Shown: positions 7,341 through 16,200 of the stretch, one piece after another
Layout: every line of letters begins with the position of its first letter
Position numbering within the stretch: position 1 is the stretch's first letter
Origin: Flavipsychrobacter sp.
GTDB taxonomy: Bacteria > Bacteroidota > Bacteroidia > Chitinophagales > Chitinophagaceae
NCBI GenBank assembly: GCA_016786665.1
Contig: JAEUVZ010000076.1
Span: 1-64,000, forward strand
Length of the DNA: 64,000 nt
Direction: 5' to 3'
Notes under the pieces: generated by a model
The model's database searches: none
What the model was told of the DNA's origin: nothing
Seen by the model: only the letters and a program-made list of their open reading frames with translations
Made by a program: the position numbers and the translations under genes

Positions 7341-9522
7341 GTACGCTTTTCTTTTTATCGCTTTATCCGGCTCTTTAGCTGCCGTGGCCCAGAAGGACAC
7401 CACGCACCAGCTGAAGCAGGTAGACATTAGTGATGGGAAGCAGGGCAATTTCGGCGCGATGAACCAGGTAGACGGAATGATGATAGGTGCGGGTAAAAAG
7501 ACCGAGATTATCAGCGTAGAACAACTCACGGTCAATAAAGCGACCAACAATACCCGCCAGGTTTATGCCAAGGTAGCGGGCCTCAACATTTTTGAGAACG
7601 ATGGCTCCGGCCTCCAGCTCAGCATCGGCGGCCGCGGCCTTGACCCTAACCGTACCTCCAATTTCAATGTTCGCCAGAATGGCTACGATATCAGCGCCGA
7701 TGCACTGGGTTACCCGGAAAGTTATTATACACCACCTACCGAGGCGCTCCGCCGCATCGAGATTATAAAGGGAGCTGCCAGTCTCCAGTACGGAACACAG
7801 TTCGGGGGCTTGCTCAATTTTGAAATGAAGCAGCCGGAAGACGCTAAGAAGAAGTTGATGGTGGAAAGCCGCCAGACGCTAGGCTCCTGGGGATTCTTCG
7901 GTTCGTTCAATAGCATAGGCGGTACTTCCGCCGATGGTAAAGTAAGTTATTACGCCTTCGCTCAATACAAGCGGGGCGACGGGTGGAGGCCCAATAGCGG
8001 TTTCCAGTCTCTGAATGTTTACGGGGATGTGCATTATCACGTCAATGAAAAGCACATGTTCGGCATAGAGTACACGCACCTGCAATACCTGGCCCAGCAG
8101 CCGGGCGGCCTTGATGACAGGATGTTCGCGGCCGACCCACGCCAGAGCAACCGGGAGCGTAACTGGTTTGCGGTAAAATGGAACCTGCTGGACCTGGAGT
8201 GGGATTACCGCATTTCGCCACGCACGCGCTGGCAGACAAGAGCCTACGGCCTTATGGCTTCTCGTGATGCGATAGGCTTCCGTCCCAATCGGCCCGCACA
8301 ACCTGATAATGGTGGTGCGCGCGATTTGCTGATGGGTACTTTTCAAAACGTAGCCATGGAGAGCAAGGTGCTCACCAGCTACCGCGCCGGCAAGCAGTTG
8401 CAGACTTTGCTCACGGGTGTGCGTGTCTACAACGGCCACAGTACCAACAGGCAGGGATATGTGAACAATGGCAGCGGCGCCCGCTTCAGCTTTGATGGTG
8501 AAGGAACGCAAATGCTGTCCGACTATGAATTTCCTAACCTGAACCTGGCATGGTTTGCCGAGCATATCGTCCGGCTGAATAGTAAGTGGCAGGTTACACC
8601 GGGTATACGGGTAGAGCATATACGCACACAGGCCAATGGTTCGTACTACAACCGCGTGCTCGATTTGCGCGATAGCATTGTAAGCGAGCAACTGGTGGAA
8701 GAGCGCCGCCTATTGCCCCGCACCTTTGTAATAGCCGGTATTGGTTCGGGCTATCGGTTCAGCTCTCGACTGGAGGCGTATGGCAATATTTCGCAGAACT
8801 ATCGTTCTGTTACCTTCAGCGATATCCGGGTAGTGAATCCTTCTTTTGAAATAGACCCCGCCATTTCCGACGAGAAAGGGTGGAGTGGAGACCTCGGCAT
8901 ACGGGGCAACGCTCACGATGTATTCCGCTTTGATGCCAATGTGTTCTATCTGTATTACGGCAATCGCATTGGTGAGTATTTTTATACCAAGAGCAACGCA
9001 CAGGTAGTACGCCGCCGCGGCAATGTAGGGGTTGCGCAGATATACGGGCTGGAATCTTTCATGGAACTTGATGTGCTCCAGCTTTGGAAAGCGGATAAGA
9101 AGTTCGCGCTTACGGTCTACAACAACTTATCACTCACCAATGCGCGCTACACGCGCAGCCCCATCGCCAATATAGAAGGCCGCCGTGTAGAGTATGTTCC
9201 TTTTATGAATTGGAAAGCGGGCATACAAGCAGGCTACAAGAACATAAAGGCCACCTTGCAGTTCAGTTCGCTCAGCGAGCAGTATGCCGATGCCACCAAT
9301 GCGGAGTCGGGGGGGTACAGTGGAGTAAACGGCATCGTGCCAGCCTATCGCCTGGTCGACTTATCACTGAGCTATCACTATAAGTGGCTGGTACTGGAGG
9401 GCACGGTCAACAACCTGGCCAATGTACCTTATTTTACCCGGCGGGCTACAGGCTACCCCGGTCCCGGTATCATTCCCGGCGATGGCAGGGGCTTCTACCT
9501 TACAGCGGGCGTTAAGCTGTAA
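7330..9522 (+). CDS. TonB-dependent outer-membrane receptor (FecA-like)
   Basis: A 730-residue outer-membrane receptor. It has a signal peptide (cleavage near AAVAQ), a short N-terminal extension without the CarboxypepD regulatory domain seen in SusC proteins, and a plug at about 50-160 with NTRQVYAKVAGLNIFEN, IGGRGLDPNRTSNFNVRQNG and EALRRIEIIKGAASLQYG. The rest is a beta barrel ending GFYLTAGVKL, which fits the terminal strand rule. It would import a chelate across the outer membrane with TonB energy. Its place at the end of an imelysin/HTTM operon favours a ferric complex such as citrate, but the ligand is inferred. The start overlaps the HTTM gene. Confidence 0.9.
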   Translation: MVYRYAFLFIALSGSLAAVAQKDTTHQLKQVDISDGKQGNFGAMNQVDGMMIGAGKKTEIISVEQLTVNKATNNTRQVYAKVAGLNIFENDGSGLQLSIGGRGLDPNRTSNFNVRQNGYDISADALGYPESYYTPPTEALRRIEIIKGAASLQYGTQFGGLLNFEMKQPEDAKKKLMVESRQTLGSWGFFGSFNSIGGTSADGKVSYYAFAQYKRGDGWRPNSGFQSLNVYGDVHYHVNEKHMFGIEYTHLQYLAQQPGGLDDRMFAADPRQSNRERNWFAVKWNLLDLEWDYRISPRTRWQTRAYGLMASRDAIGFRPNRPAQPDNGGARDLLMGTFQNVAMESKVLTSYRAGKQLQTLLTGVRVYNGHSTNRQGYVNNGSGARFSFDGEGTQMLSDYEFPNLNLAWFAEHIVRLNSKWQVTPGIRVEHIRTQANGSYYNRVLDLRDSIVSEQLVEERRLLPRTFVIAGIGSGYRFSSRLEAYGNISQNYRSVTFSDIRVVNPSFEIDPAISDEKGWSGDLGIRGNAHDVFRFDANVFYLYYGNRIGEYFYTKSNAQVVRRRGNVGVAQIYGLESFMELDVLQLWKADKKFALTVYNNLSLTNARYTRSPIANIEGRRVEYVPFMNWKAGIQAGYKNIKATLQFSSLSEQYADATNAESGGYSGVNGIVPAYRLVDLSLSYHYKWLVLEGTVNNLANVPYFTRRATGYPGPGIIPGDGRGFYLTAGVKL

Positions 9523-9546
9523 TATTAAATCTTCTTATGGAATATT

Positions 9547-9576
9547 GCCGGTGGTTAATATCATCGGCCTTTTTTA
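9547..9576 (+). terminator. Terminator after the TonB receptor
   Basis: GCCGGTG (9547-9553) pairs with CATCGGC (9562-9568) with one G-U, followed by CTTTTTTATTTA. It is the expected intrinsic end of the 3598-9522 operon, 25 bases after the receptor stop. The rest of the 200-bp gap to 9724 is A/T-rich and shows no convincing promoter. Confidence 0.65.
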
Positions 9577-9723
9577 TTTATTACGGGATGAACAACAATG
9601 GATTCATTTATAAATTGTTTTCCTCATCGCAAACCTTTACAGCCTGGTTGTCTGTCTTATCCCCTGCATGCATTTTTAGTTTTATTACGTTTTAAATAAG
9701 TAATCACCATAAAGGATTTATAC

Positions 9724-12462
9724 ATGAAAGCCACCAAATTTTTACTTTCCTTAACCACGGCCGCTGCGCTCTTCTCTGGCCAGCTCCGCGCCCAGAACGG
9801 GCATGTGTACACGGCTATCAGCTCTAGTGTAGCAGGTTTCAGCGGCGATGGCGGCCATGCCTCGCAAGCTTCTACCAATTATATCTATGGTATTGCCCGC
9901 GATAATGCAGGGAATATTTACATAGGTGATGAGAACAACTACCGTATCCGCAGGATAGACGCCGTTACGGGTATTATCACTACCATCGCGGGCAATGGCA
10001 CCCAGGGTTATTCCGGCGACGGAGGTCCGGCTGTTAATGCCGAAATATCCGGCAGTTTCATCGGTATGTGTTTCGATGCGAATGATAACCTCTATTTCTA
10101 CGACCCGGTTCATTATGTTATCCGGAAGATAGATGGCTCTACTGGCATTATTACTACCTACGCAGGCACGGGCAACAACTACGATGCCGGTAATGGCGGC
10201 CTGGCAGCCAATGCATCTATTGGTGCCCCCGTGCAGGGTTTGGCCGTCGCCAATAACAAATTGCTCATCCTTACCAATTGCCGGCTGCGCAAGGTAGACC
10301 TGGCAACCGATACTATTACCCACGTAACGGGTAACGGCTCCAGTGGCTATACCGGCGATGGAGGCCTGGCGACCAGCGCTACTATAGGTTACTCCTTTGG
10401 GGTAACAGGGGATGCGCAAGGAAATGTTTATATCGCCGACAATTCAAATCACGTTATACGCAAGGTAGATGCCGGTACGGGTATTATCACTACCATCTGC
10501 GGCACCGGTCAAGCTAATTTTGCAGTTGATGGTGTTCCCGCGGTTACGGCAGCGCTTAACCAGCCTTTTGATATTGATTTCGATCGCGATGGCAATCTCC
10601 TCATTGCCGACTTTGGCAATGGCCGTATTCGCCGCATAAATATGACTACCGGCATTATTAACAACATTGCTGGTATGGGTACTTACCAGGGCAGCACGAC
10701 GCAGGCGCATCCGGCTCTCACCGCGCGTGTGGACCCCAGGTACCTGTGTACTGATAATTTCAACAATATCTATTTTACGGAGTCGGCTAATGCGGTAGAG
10801 AAGTTATCGGCACAGGCCCCCCAGGTGAATATAGCCTCTGACAGTTTCTTTATAAATGTGTTTCACCAGTGCGGGCACACGGAGTTTGTGGCGGTAATGC
10901 CAGGTATGACCAATCCGAACTTCAGCATTAAGACGTTCTACGGAGACGGCCAGGACGATACCCGTCCGTTCGTGCAGCGCTTTGGTGAAAATTCAGGTGT
11001 CTTCGAGCATTCTTACGCTATCTCGGGCTCATATCCCGTAAAGCATGTGCTTTACAATAGCTCGAACAATGCAATTGATTCCATTCAGTATAACCTTGCC
11101 TACAGCCTGTGCCGCAGCATATCGGCCAACCTCTTCCTTGACGGTAACAGCGATTGTACTTTTGATGCCAACACAGAGTCGCCACTCGCGCAGCCATCGC
11201 TGGTAGCGGTCGATTCCAATAACGTTGCCGTAGATACCATCTCCGTAACAGGCCGGTTCATCTACAATTCTTTCGGCAACGTGGGCGACGTGTACAAGTT
11301 TACAGTCATTGATCTGCCAGTGGGCCTGCAGGCTTCCTGCCTCGGCGGTATCTTTACCGATACTATCCAGACAGGCATCTATACCGGTTCGCACGATATG
11401 GGTGTAGCGTGTGGCACCGGTTCCGCTTTCGATTTGTCGGTTAATGGTTTCTTTGCCGGTACCGGTATCTCTGCCGATGCCGACATTATTGTGCAAAATA
11501 GCTATTGCAATGCGCAGACAGCTACCGTCAGCATGACGTTCAGCCCCAAGTACCAGTACGTTAGTGCGTTCCCTGCACCGACCAGCCAGGTAGGCAATGT
11601 CGTTACCTGGACACTGGCTCCCGGTGATTTCTCTGATTACATGGCTCACCTGCATGTCAGCTTCATTAATGCGAACAGCCAGATTGTAATGCCCGGCGAT
11701 ACCGTGCATACTACATTCACCGTATCGCCCACTACCGGTGATATAGACCCGGCTAATAATACGGTGGTAAGAGTAGATACCGTTACAGGCCCTTACGACC
11801 CGAACGCGGTATATGTATCTCCGGAAGGTTGCATCACGCCGGGCACTAACCTCGAGTACACTGTTACGTTCGAGAACATGGGCAACGATACAGCGCACAA
11901 TATTTACGTGCTTGATACGCTGAACAGTCATGTCGATCTGGCGAGCCTTCAGTTCGTTACTTCATCGCATCCTGTTTCTATGACGAAACTGAGCAGCAAT
12001 GGACTGAACATCATCCGCTTCGATTTCGTGGGCATCAACCTTCCCGATAGCTCGCACCACGACCTGTGCCATGGCCGGGTGGTGTACACTATCAATTCCA
12101 GCAGTATTATGGGCCTGTCTGATGTGGTGGAGAACAAAGCGGGTATCTACTTCGACTATATGCCTGCTGTGCTGACCAACGTAGCGCAGTCCGAGATTTG
12201 TCAACCCCAGTTTGTCAGCAGTGTGAAGGTTGGTGGCTCTGTGAGCCTATACCCTAACCCGGCGAACAACGAGCTTACAATACGCGGCGATAAGTCTGTT
12301 ACCTCCTGCACGGTGCTGAACCAGGCCGGACAGGTACTGCTGCGCCGTGACGTGAAAGATGGCAGTGCTACGCTGAATGTGAAACACCTGCCTGCCGGCA
12401 TGTACTTTGTGAACGTGGTAGGCGCCAGCGGCAGCGAAGTGCTGAAGTTTATAAAGCTGTAA
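9724..12462 (+). CDS. T9SS-secreted NHL-repeat protein with C-terminal sorting domain
   Basis: A 912-residue extracellular protein. After a signal peptide (LFSGQLRAQ) come about five NHL-type propeller repeats (residues 25-360), each with a blade such as NIYIGDENNYRIRRID followed by GIITTIAGNGT and YSGDGG. The middle (about 360-570) is undefined. Around 590-830 there is a conserved-repeat region with PYDPNAVYVSPEG and LEYTVTFENMGNDTAHNIYVLDT, of the DUF7619 type often found just before T9SS tails. The last 75 residues are a type A sorting domain, with SLYPNPANNELTIRG near its start and LKFIKL at the end. It is probably exported and attached or released by T9SS. It stands alone between a terminator and a convergent gene. 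Confidence 0.85.
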   Translation: MKATKFLLSLTTAAALFSGQLRAQNGHVYTAISSSVAGFSGDGGHASQASTNYIYGIARDNAGNIYIGDENNYRIRRIDAVTGIITTIAGNGTQGYSGDGGPAVNAEISGSFIGMCFDANDNLYFYDPVHYVIRKIDGSTGIITTYAGTGNNYDAGNGGLAANASIGAPVQGLAVANNKLLILTNCRLRKVDLATDTITHVTGNGSSGYTGDGGLATSATIGYSFGVTGDAQGNVYIADNSNHVIRKVDAGTGIITTICGTGQANFAVDGVPAVTAALNQPFDIDFDRDGNLLIADFGNGRIRRINMTTGIINNIAGMGTYQGSTTQAHPALTARVDPRYLCTDNFNNIYFTESANAVEKLSAQAPQVNIASDSFFINVFHQCGHTEFVAVMPGMTNPNFSIKTFYGDGQDDTRPFVQRFGENSGVFEHSYAISGSYPVKHVLYNSSNNAIDSIQYNLAYSLCRSISANLFLDGNSDCTFDANTESPLAQPSLVAVDSNNVAVDTISVTGRFIYNSFGNVGDVYKFTVIDLPVGLQASCLGGIFTDTIQTGIYTGSHDMGVACGTGSAFDLSVNGFFAGTGISADADIIVQNSYCNAQTATVSMTFSPKYQYVSAFPAPTSQVGNVVTWTLAPGDFSDYMAHLHVSFINANSQIVMPGDTVHTTFTVSPTTGDIDPANNTVVRVDTVTGPYDPNAVYVSPEGCITPGTNLEYTVTFENMGNDTAHNIYVLDTLNSHVDLASLQFVTSSHPVSMTKLSSNGLNIIRFDFVGINLPDSSHHDLCHGRVVYTINSSSIMGLSDVVENKAGIYFDYMPAVLTNVAQSEICQPQFVSSVKVGGSVSLYPNPANNELTIRGDKSVTSCTVLNQAGQVLLRRDVKDGSATLNVKHLPAGMYFVNVVGASGSEVLKFIKL

Positions 12463-12487
12463 AAATTGCTTGTAGATGAATAAATGG

Positions 12488-12520
12488 ATGCCCTGGCCAT
12501 AAGCGCCGGGGCATTCTTTA
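12488..12520. terminator. Hairpin between convergent genes
   Basis: ATGCCCTGGC (12488-12497) pairs with GCCGGGGCAT (12505-12514) with one G-U, loop of 7, followed on the plus strand by TCTTTATTT. It lies 25 bases after the NHL-protein stop and just before the minus-strand thioredoxin stop, so it could serve both genes. Confidence 0.55.
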
Positions 12521-13642
12521 TTTCAGTTGTTCTTTCAGAAAGGCTTCCAGCGCTTCCGGCCTCAGGTCCTGCGCTACTATGCGGCCTTCGCTGTCCAGCA
12601 GGAAGCTGGTAGGGAAGCGTTGTATGTGTAGCCGTTGCACCAGTTGCTTGTTCTTGTCCAGGTATTGCGGCCAGGGTAGTCCCTTTTCCGCTATTACTTT
12701 CTTCCAGTTGTCTATATAGCTTCCTTCGTCTATTGATATCGCAATCAGTTCAAAGCCTTTGGGATGATATTCCTCATATACCTTCTTAAAGCCGGGAAAC
12801 ATCCGCATGCAGGGGTAGCAGCTGCTGTACCAGAAGTCTACCAGCGTATAAGTATATCCCGCAGGTGCACCGGCAATAACAGTATCCTTCCCGCTCCCAT
12901 CCGTTACCGGAAGCAGCGGCATCTTCTGCCCGGATACAGTGAGTTTAAGTTTATCCACAGCCTCACGAAACGCTCTTCCCGGTACAGAGTTCTTCACGGT
13001 TTCGGACAGCGATGCCCAGAGCGTATCATAGAAGGGCAGGAAGCCCAGGTCCAGCATACGCGCGGCATCCCACAGCGGCAGGTATGATGCCGGGTGTTCT
13101 TTGGCATACTGCACTATCATAGCATACTTCTTCTCTGTCTGTTCCCGGTGCTGCGCCTGCAGGGTTGCTTTTGTTCCCGCATTGGCGGGCACGTCTTCCA
13201 TGCCATTAATGCCTATCATCAGCTGATGCAGGCGGTACTGTACCTCCGCAAAAGCGGCGGCGTATTTTTCCTGTTCTTCCATTGCGGCATTGCGTACATG
13301 CGCGTCGGTGGCTTGTGTATTGTTGGTTTGCCAGTCGGCCTTTTGAAGTCCGCCATCCAGGTAAAACCACGTGCTTCGGAAGCGCAACCTGTCCCCCTCT
13401 TTCAGCGACAGCATCATTGGCAGCGGATAGGCTATTTCCCCTTCAAAGCTAAAAGCCCCTTTCCGTATCCGTGCCTCCCGGTAGTAGTGTTCCTTTGGAT
13501 AGAGCAGGCTATCGTGCGCCGGTATCAATACGATGGTGCCGCTGTCAACATCCACCTTTCCTTCCAGCCTGAAAGAGGATTGTGCGGAGGCTGTGCTTAG
13601 CTCACACATCATTAATAGGAAAGAGGTCAGGTATCTGTTCAT
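12518..13642 (-). CDS. TlpA-like thioredoxin with N-terminal DUF4369-type domain
   Basis: A 374-residue periplasmic thiol-disulfide protein when started at the ATG at 13642, which gives MNRYLTSFLLMMCELSTASAQ, a clean signal peptide, and is preceded by an A/T-rich stretch. An ATG nine codons upstream (13669) would spoil it. The N-terminal 90 mature residues fit the DUF4369 domain that often precedes Bacteroidota TlpA proteins. The C-terminal 130 residues are a thioredoxin fold with WYSSCYPC (the CxxC redox pair), FELIAISIDEG, and the cis-Pro segment RFPTSFLLD. It probably reduces cysteines in exported proteins such as cytochromes. Monocistronic by context. Confidence 0.86.
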   Translation of the reverse strand: MNRYLTSFLLMMCELSTASAQSSFRLEGKVDVDSGTIVLIPAHDSLLYPKEHYYREARIRKGAFSFEGEIAYPLPMMLSLKEGDRLRFRSTWFYLDGGLQKADWQTNNTQATDAHVRNAAMEEQEKYAAAFAEVQYRLHQLMIGINGMEDVPANAGTKATLQAQHREQTEKKYAMIVQYAKEHPASYLPLWDAARMLDLGFLPFYDTLWASLSETVKNSVPGRAFREAVDKLKLTVSGQKMPLLPVTDGSGKDTVIAGAPAGYTYTLVDFWYSSCYPCMRMFPGFKKVYEEYHPKGFELIAISIDEGSYIDNWKKVIAEKGLPWPQYLDKNKQLVQRLHIQRFPTSFLLDSEGRIVAQDLRPEALEAFLKEQLK

Positions 13643-13775
13643 TTTAATTCTTAAGCGGTTCGCCATCACTGTATATCAGTAAAAGTACATCAAGCCATCG
13701 ATATACTCTATGATACCGCCGTTCGGGACAGGCCGCATATCCGGTACCTTTACACCACAGACAGAAGAAGCAAAG

Positions 13776-14792
13776 ATGAACCAGGGAAAGATAAAGCTCA
13801 GTATATTAGACCAGTCGATTGTTACCAAAGGAAGCACGGCCGCACAAGCCATCGCAAATACCATAGAAACCGTAAAGCTCGCCGAGCGGTTGGGCTATCA
13901 CCGGTTTTGGGTGTCGGAGCACCACAATGCCACGTCCATAGCCGGTTCGGCGCCGGAAGTGCTGATGGTTAAGCTGGCGGATGAAACCAGCCGTATACGT
14001 ATCGGTTCGGGGGGCATTATGCTGCCCAACCACAGCGCCCTGAAAGTAGCCGAGAATTTTCGCCTGCTGGAAACGCTGTTCCCCGGCCGCATAGACCTCG
14101 GCATGGGCAGAGCGCCCGGCGGCGACCGGATAACGGCTTCCCTGCTCAATCCCTCCAATACCTTTAGCGAAGACAGTTACCTCACTCAACTCCGCCACCT
14201 CAACGCCTATTTTACTGATACCGCCGCTACATCGCACGGGCCTGTACTTGCCGTGCCGCAGGCTTCCTCCATACCCGCCCAGTGGATACTCAGCTCCAGT
14301 GGTGGCAGCGCCTCTATCGCCGCAGAGTTTGGGCATGGCCTGGCCGTAGCGAAGTTTATCAATGGTTTCGCCCATCCGCAGATGGTGAAGGAGTACCGCC
14401 GCAATTTCCAGCCCTCGGAAACGGCATCGGAACCGCAGGTATTACTCGCCGTTATCGTGCTGTGTGCCGATACCGAAGAGAAGGCCGCACAGCTCCGTAA
14501 GCTCATGGATTATCGCTTCCTCCAGTTTGAGAGAGGAAATTTCAACGATATGAAAGATGATGACGACATTCGTGACTATGAGTTTTCTCCCGCGGAGCAG
14601 GCCAGTATCTTGCAGAACAGCAACCGCGTCGTTTCAGGCACGCCAGCGCGGGTAAAAGAACAACTCACCCAGCTCGCCAACGATTTTGACGTAGACGAAA
14701 TTATGGTGTCTACCATGACCCACCACCAGGAAGACCGCCTTCGCTCCTTTGAGCTATTGGCCGAAGCTTTCGAACTGGAACCCCCAAAGTAA
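13776..14792 (+). CDS. Luciferase-like flavin-dependent monooxygenase (YhbW/MsnO8 type)
   Basis: A 338-residue LLM-class oxidoreductase. The start at 13776 (MNQGKIKLSILDQS) matches the length and N-terminus of E. coli YhbW relatives; an in-frame start at 13710 would add 22 residues with no recognisable character. Family hallmarks include AERLGYHRFWVSEHHN, IRIGSGGIMLPNHSALKVAE and LFPGRIDLGMGRAPGGD in the first 120 residues. It should bind reduced FMN and use oxygen on an unknown substrate. TACCTTTA at 13756-13763 is one base from the -7 promoter consensus, 12 bases before the start. Confidence 0.88.
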   Translation: MNQGKIKLSILDQSIVTKGSTAAQAIANTIETVKLAERLGYHRFWVSEHHNATSIAGSAPEVLMVKLADETSRIRIGSGGIMLPNHSALKVAENFRLLETLFPGRIDLGMGRAPGGDRITASLLNPSNTFSEDSYLTQLRHLNAYFTDTAATSHGPVLAVPQASSIPAQWILSSSGGSASIAAEFGHGLAVAKFINGFAHPQMVKEYRRNFQPSETASEPQVLLAVIVLCADTEEKAAQLRKLMDYRFLQFERGNFNDMKDDDDIRDYEFSPAEQASILQNSNRVVSGTPARVKEQLTQLANDFDVDEIMVSTMTHHQEDRLRSFELLAEAFELEPPK

Positions 14793-14844
14793 TTTCCCCC
14801 AGCTTCATAGCAGGCCACCACCAGCACCAATCGCTAAGAAATGC

Positions 14845-14868
14845 AGGGGCGGGGTAAATCCCGCCCCT
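14845..14868 (+). terminator. GC-rich hairpin after the flavin oxidoreductase
   Basis: AGGGGCGGG (14845-14853) and CCCGCCCCT (14860-14868) pair perfectly around GTAAAT. The U tract is absent, so this may be a Rho-assisted or protective 3' hairpin. It lies between the oxidoreductase and the thiamine-binding gene. Confidence 0.55.
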
Positions 14869-14950
14869 CGTATGTGTACCCAATTGCACACCACAGGGGT
14901 GCCGGCCACAATTGCAAAAGCTATTACCCGCAATCCCGTATCTTGCACCC

Positions 14951-15247
14951 ATGCATAATATCATCAACCTCGCCATACAAGTACTCCCGCTTTACAAAGA
15001 ACAACCCGAAGGCATCCGCATCATAGACCGCGCTATTGAGTGCATTCAGCAGAGCGGACTCAAATACGTAGTCTGCCCCTTCGAGACAGTGGTGGAAGGA
15101 GAGTACGACACCGTAATGAAACTCGTAAAAGACATCCACGAAGTTTGCTATGCCGCCGGCGCTGCCTCGCTGATAATGAACATGAAGCTGCAAAGCAGCG
15201 TGATGGCCGTGGCCATAGATGATAAGATAGGCAAGTACGCCCAATAG
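14951..15247 (+). CDS. Thiamine-binding protein, MTH1187/YkoF (DUF77) family
   Basis: A 98-residue protein with MHNIINLAIQVLPL, YVVCPFETVVEGEYDTVMKLVK and a C-terminal VAIDDKIG, all typical of the small MTH1187-type family that binds thiamine or a related pyrimidine in the cytoplasm. The start at 14951 removes 13 non-family residues that an upstream TTG would add. TATCTTG at 14939-14945, a near -7 element, ends five bases before this ATG. No transport or thiamine-biosynthesis gene is adjacent; pyrF follows after a structured spacer. Confidence 0.85.
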   Translation: MHNIINLAIQVLPLYKEQPEGIRIIDRAIECIQQSGLKYVVCPFETVVEGEYDTVMKLVKDIHEVCYAAGAASLIMNMKLQSSVMAVAIDDKIGKYAQ

Positions 15248-15252
15248 ATTAT

Positions 15253-15362
15253 CTTCGCAGCAACAAAATACTTCCCTCCTGTCTTTAGGATGGAAGCCCC
15301 CCACCTCTGATGGGGAACGGGTTGGTCTGTCGGGAGATGAGACGACTGCCCGGTTAGCGAAG
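15253..15362 (+). ncRNA. Candidate structured RNA or leader upstream of pyrF
   Basis: The 140-bp gap between the thiamine-binding gene and pyrF can fold into a closed multi-branch structure. CTTCGC (15253-15258) pairs with GCGAAG (15357-15362). Inside are three stem-loops: CTTCC/GGAAG with CCT/AGG (15271-15296), CCCCA/TGGGG (15299-15315), and CGGG/CCCG with nested GTCG/CGAC (15318-15352). The structure ends 25 bases before the pyrF ATG. I do not recognise the consensus of a known riboswitch. It could be a leader regulating pyrF or an independent small RNA; comparison with Rfam, including 6S-type families, would decide. The pairing was found by eye. Confidence 0.45.
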
Positions 15363-15387
15363 TAAAATTTAATAGAATTTCAAAGTC

Positions 15388-16188
15388 ATGAACCGTAGCG
15401 AACTAGTATCCAATATCCGCAGGAAGAAATCAGTATTGTGCGTTGGCCTTGATACCGACCTCAATAAAATACCTAAACACCTGCTGAGCGAGCCCGACCC
15501 CGCACTGGCCTTTAATAAGGCCATCATTGATGCTACCAAAGACTTTACTGTCTGCTACAAAATAAATACCGCCTTCTACGAGGCCCAGGGCATCGAAGGC
15601 TGGAAGACCATGCAGCAAACCCTGGAGTACATTCCTAAAGACATTTTCACCATTGCCGATGCCAAGCGCGGCGATATTGGCAATACCTCCGAGCAATACG
15701 CGAAAACCTTCTTCCATACCTATCCCTTTGATAGTGTAACCGTAGCGCCCTACATGGGTAAAGACAGTGTAGGCCCCTTCCTGCAATTTGAGAACAAATG
15801 GGCCATCGTCCTCGGCCTTACCTCCAACCCCGGCAGCGCCGACTTCGAACTGCAGCAATGCGGTGACGAGCTCCTCTATGAGAAGGTCCTGAGAACAGTT
15901 TCTTCCTGGGGCACCCCGGAAAACCTCATGTTTGTAATAGGCGCCACCCGCCAGGAACAATTGAAGCACGTCCGTGAGATGCTGCCCGGGCATTTTTTCC
16001 TCATTCCCGGTGTAGGCGCACAGGGTGGCGATGTACCTACTGTTTGCGAGAATACCCTCAATGCCGATGGCGGCATCCTCATCAATGTTTCCCGCGCGGT
16101 GATATACGCCTCTACCGGTGAAGACTTTGCCGAAGCAGCGCACAAGGCTGCCAGGGAATATCAGCAGCAGATGGCGGCTTATTTGTAG
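15388..16188 (+). CDS. pyrF: Orotidine 5'-phosphate decarboxylase
   Basis: A 266-residue enzyme converting OMP to UMP, the last step of de novo pyrimidine synthesis. The catalytic motif is IADAKRGDIGNTS with D91, K93 and D96. VLCVGLDTDLNK near the N-terminus binds substrate, and FLIPGVGAQGG and GILINVSRAVIYAS are the phosphate-gripping segments. The length and DAKRGDIGNT form place it in the longer type 2 subfamily. Start chosen at 15388, with A/T-rich sequence immediately upstream and a strongly structured spacer before that. It converges on the DUF2851 gene 12 bp away. Confidence 0.95.
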   Translation: MNRSELVSNIRRKKSVLCVGLDTDLNKIPKHLLSEPDPALAFNKAIIDATKDFTVCYKINTAFYEAQGIEGWKTMQQTLEYIPKDIFTIADAKRGDIGNTSEQYAKTFFHTYPFDSVTVAPYMGKDSVGPFLQFENKWAIVLGLTSNPGSADFELQQCGDELLYEKVLRTVSSWGTPENLMFVIGATRQEQLKHVREMLPGHFFLIPGVGAQGGDVPTVCENTLNADGGILINVSRAVIYASTGEDFAEAAHKAAREYQQQMAAYL

Positions 16189-16200
16189 CTAATATGTTGC

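Noticed and set aside
13710-13775. Earlier start for the flavin oxidoreductase
   Set aside because: Twenty-two extra residues have no relation to the family, which begins at the chosen ATG.
15253-15362. tRNA or SRP RNA gene
   Set aside because: No anticodon arm, no T-loop sequence and no SRP tetraloop motif; the fold has three unlike arms.
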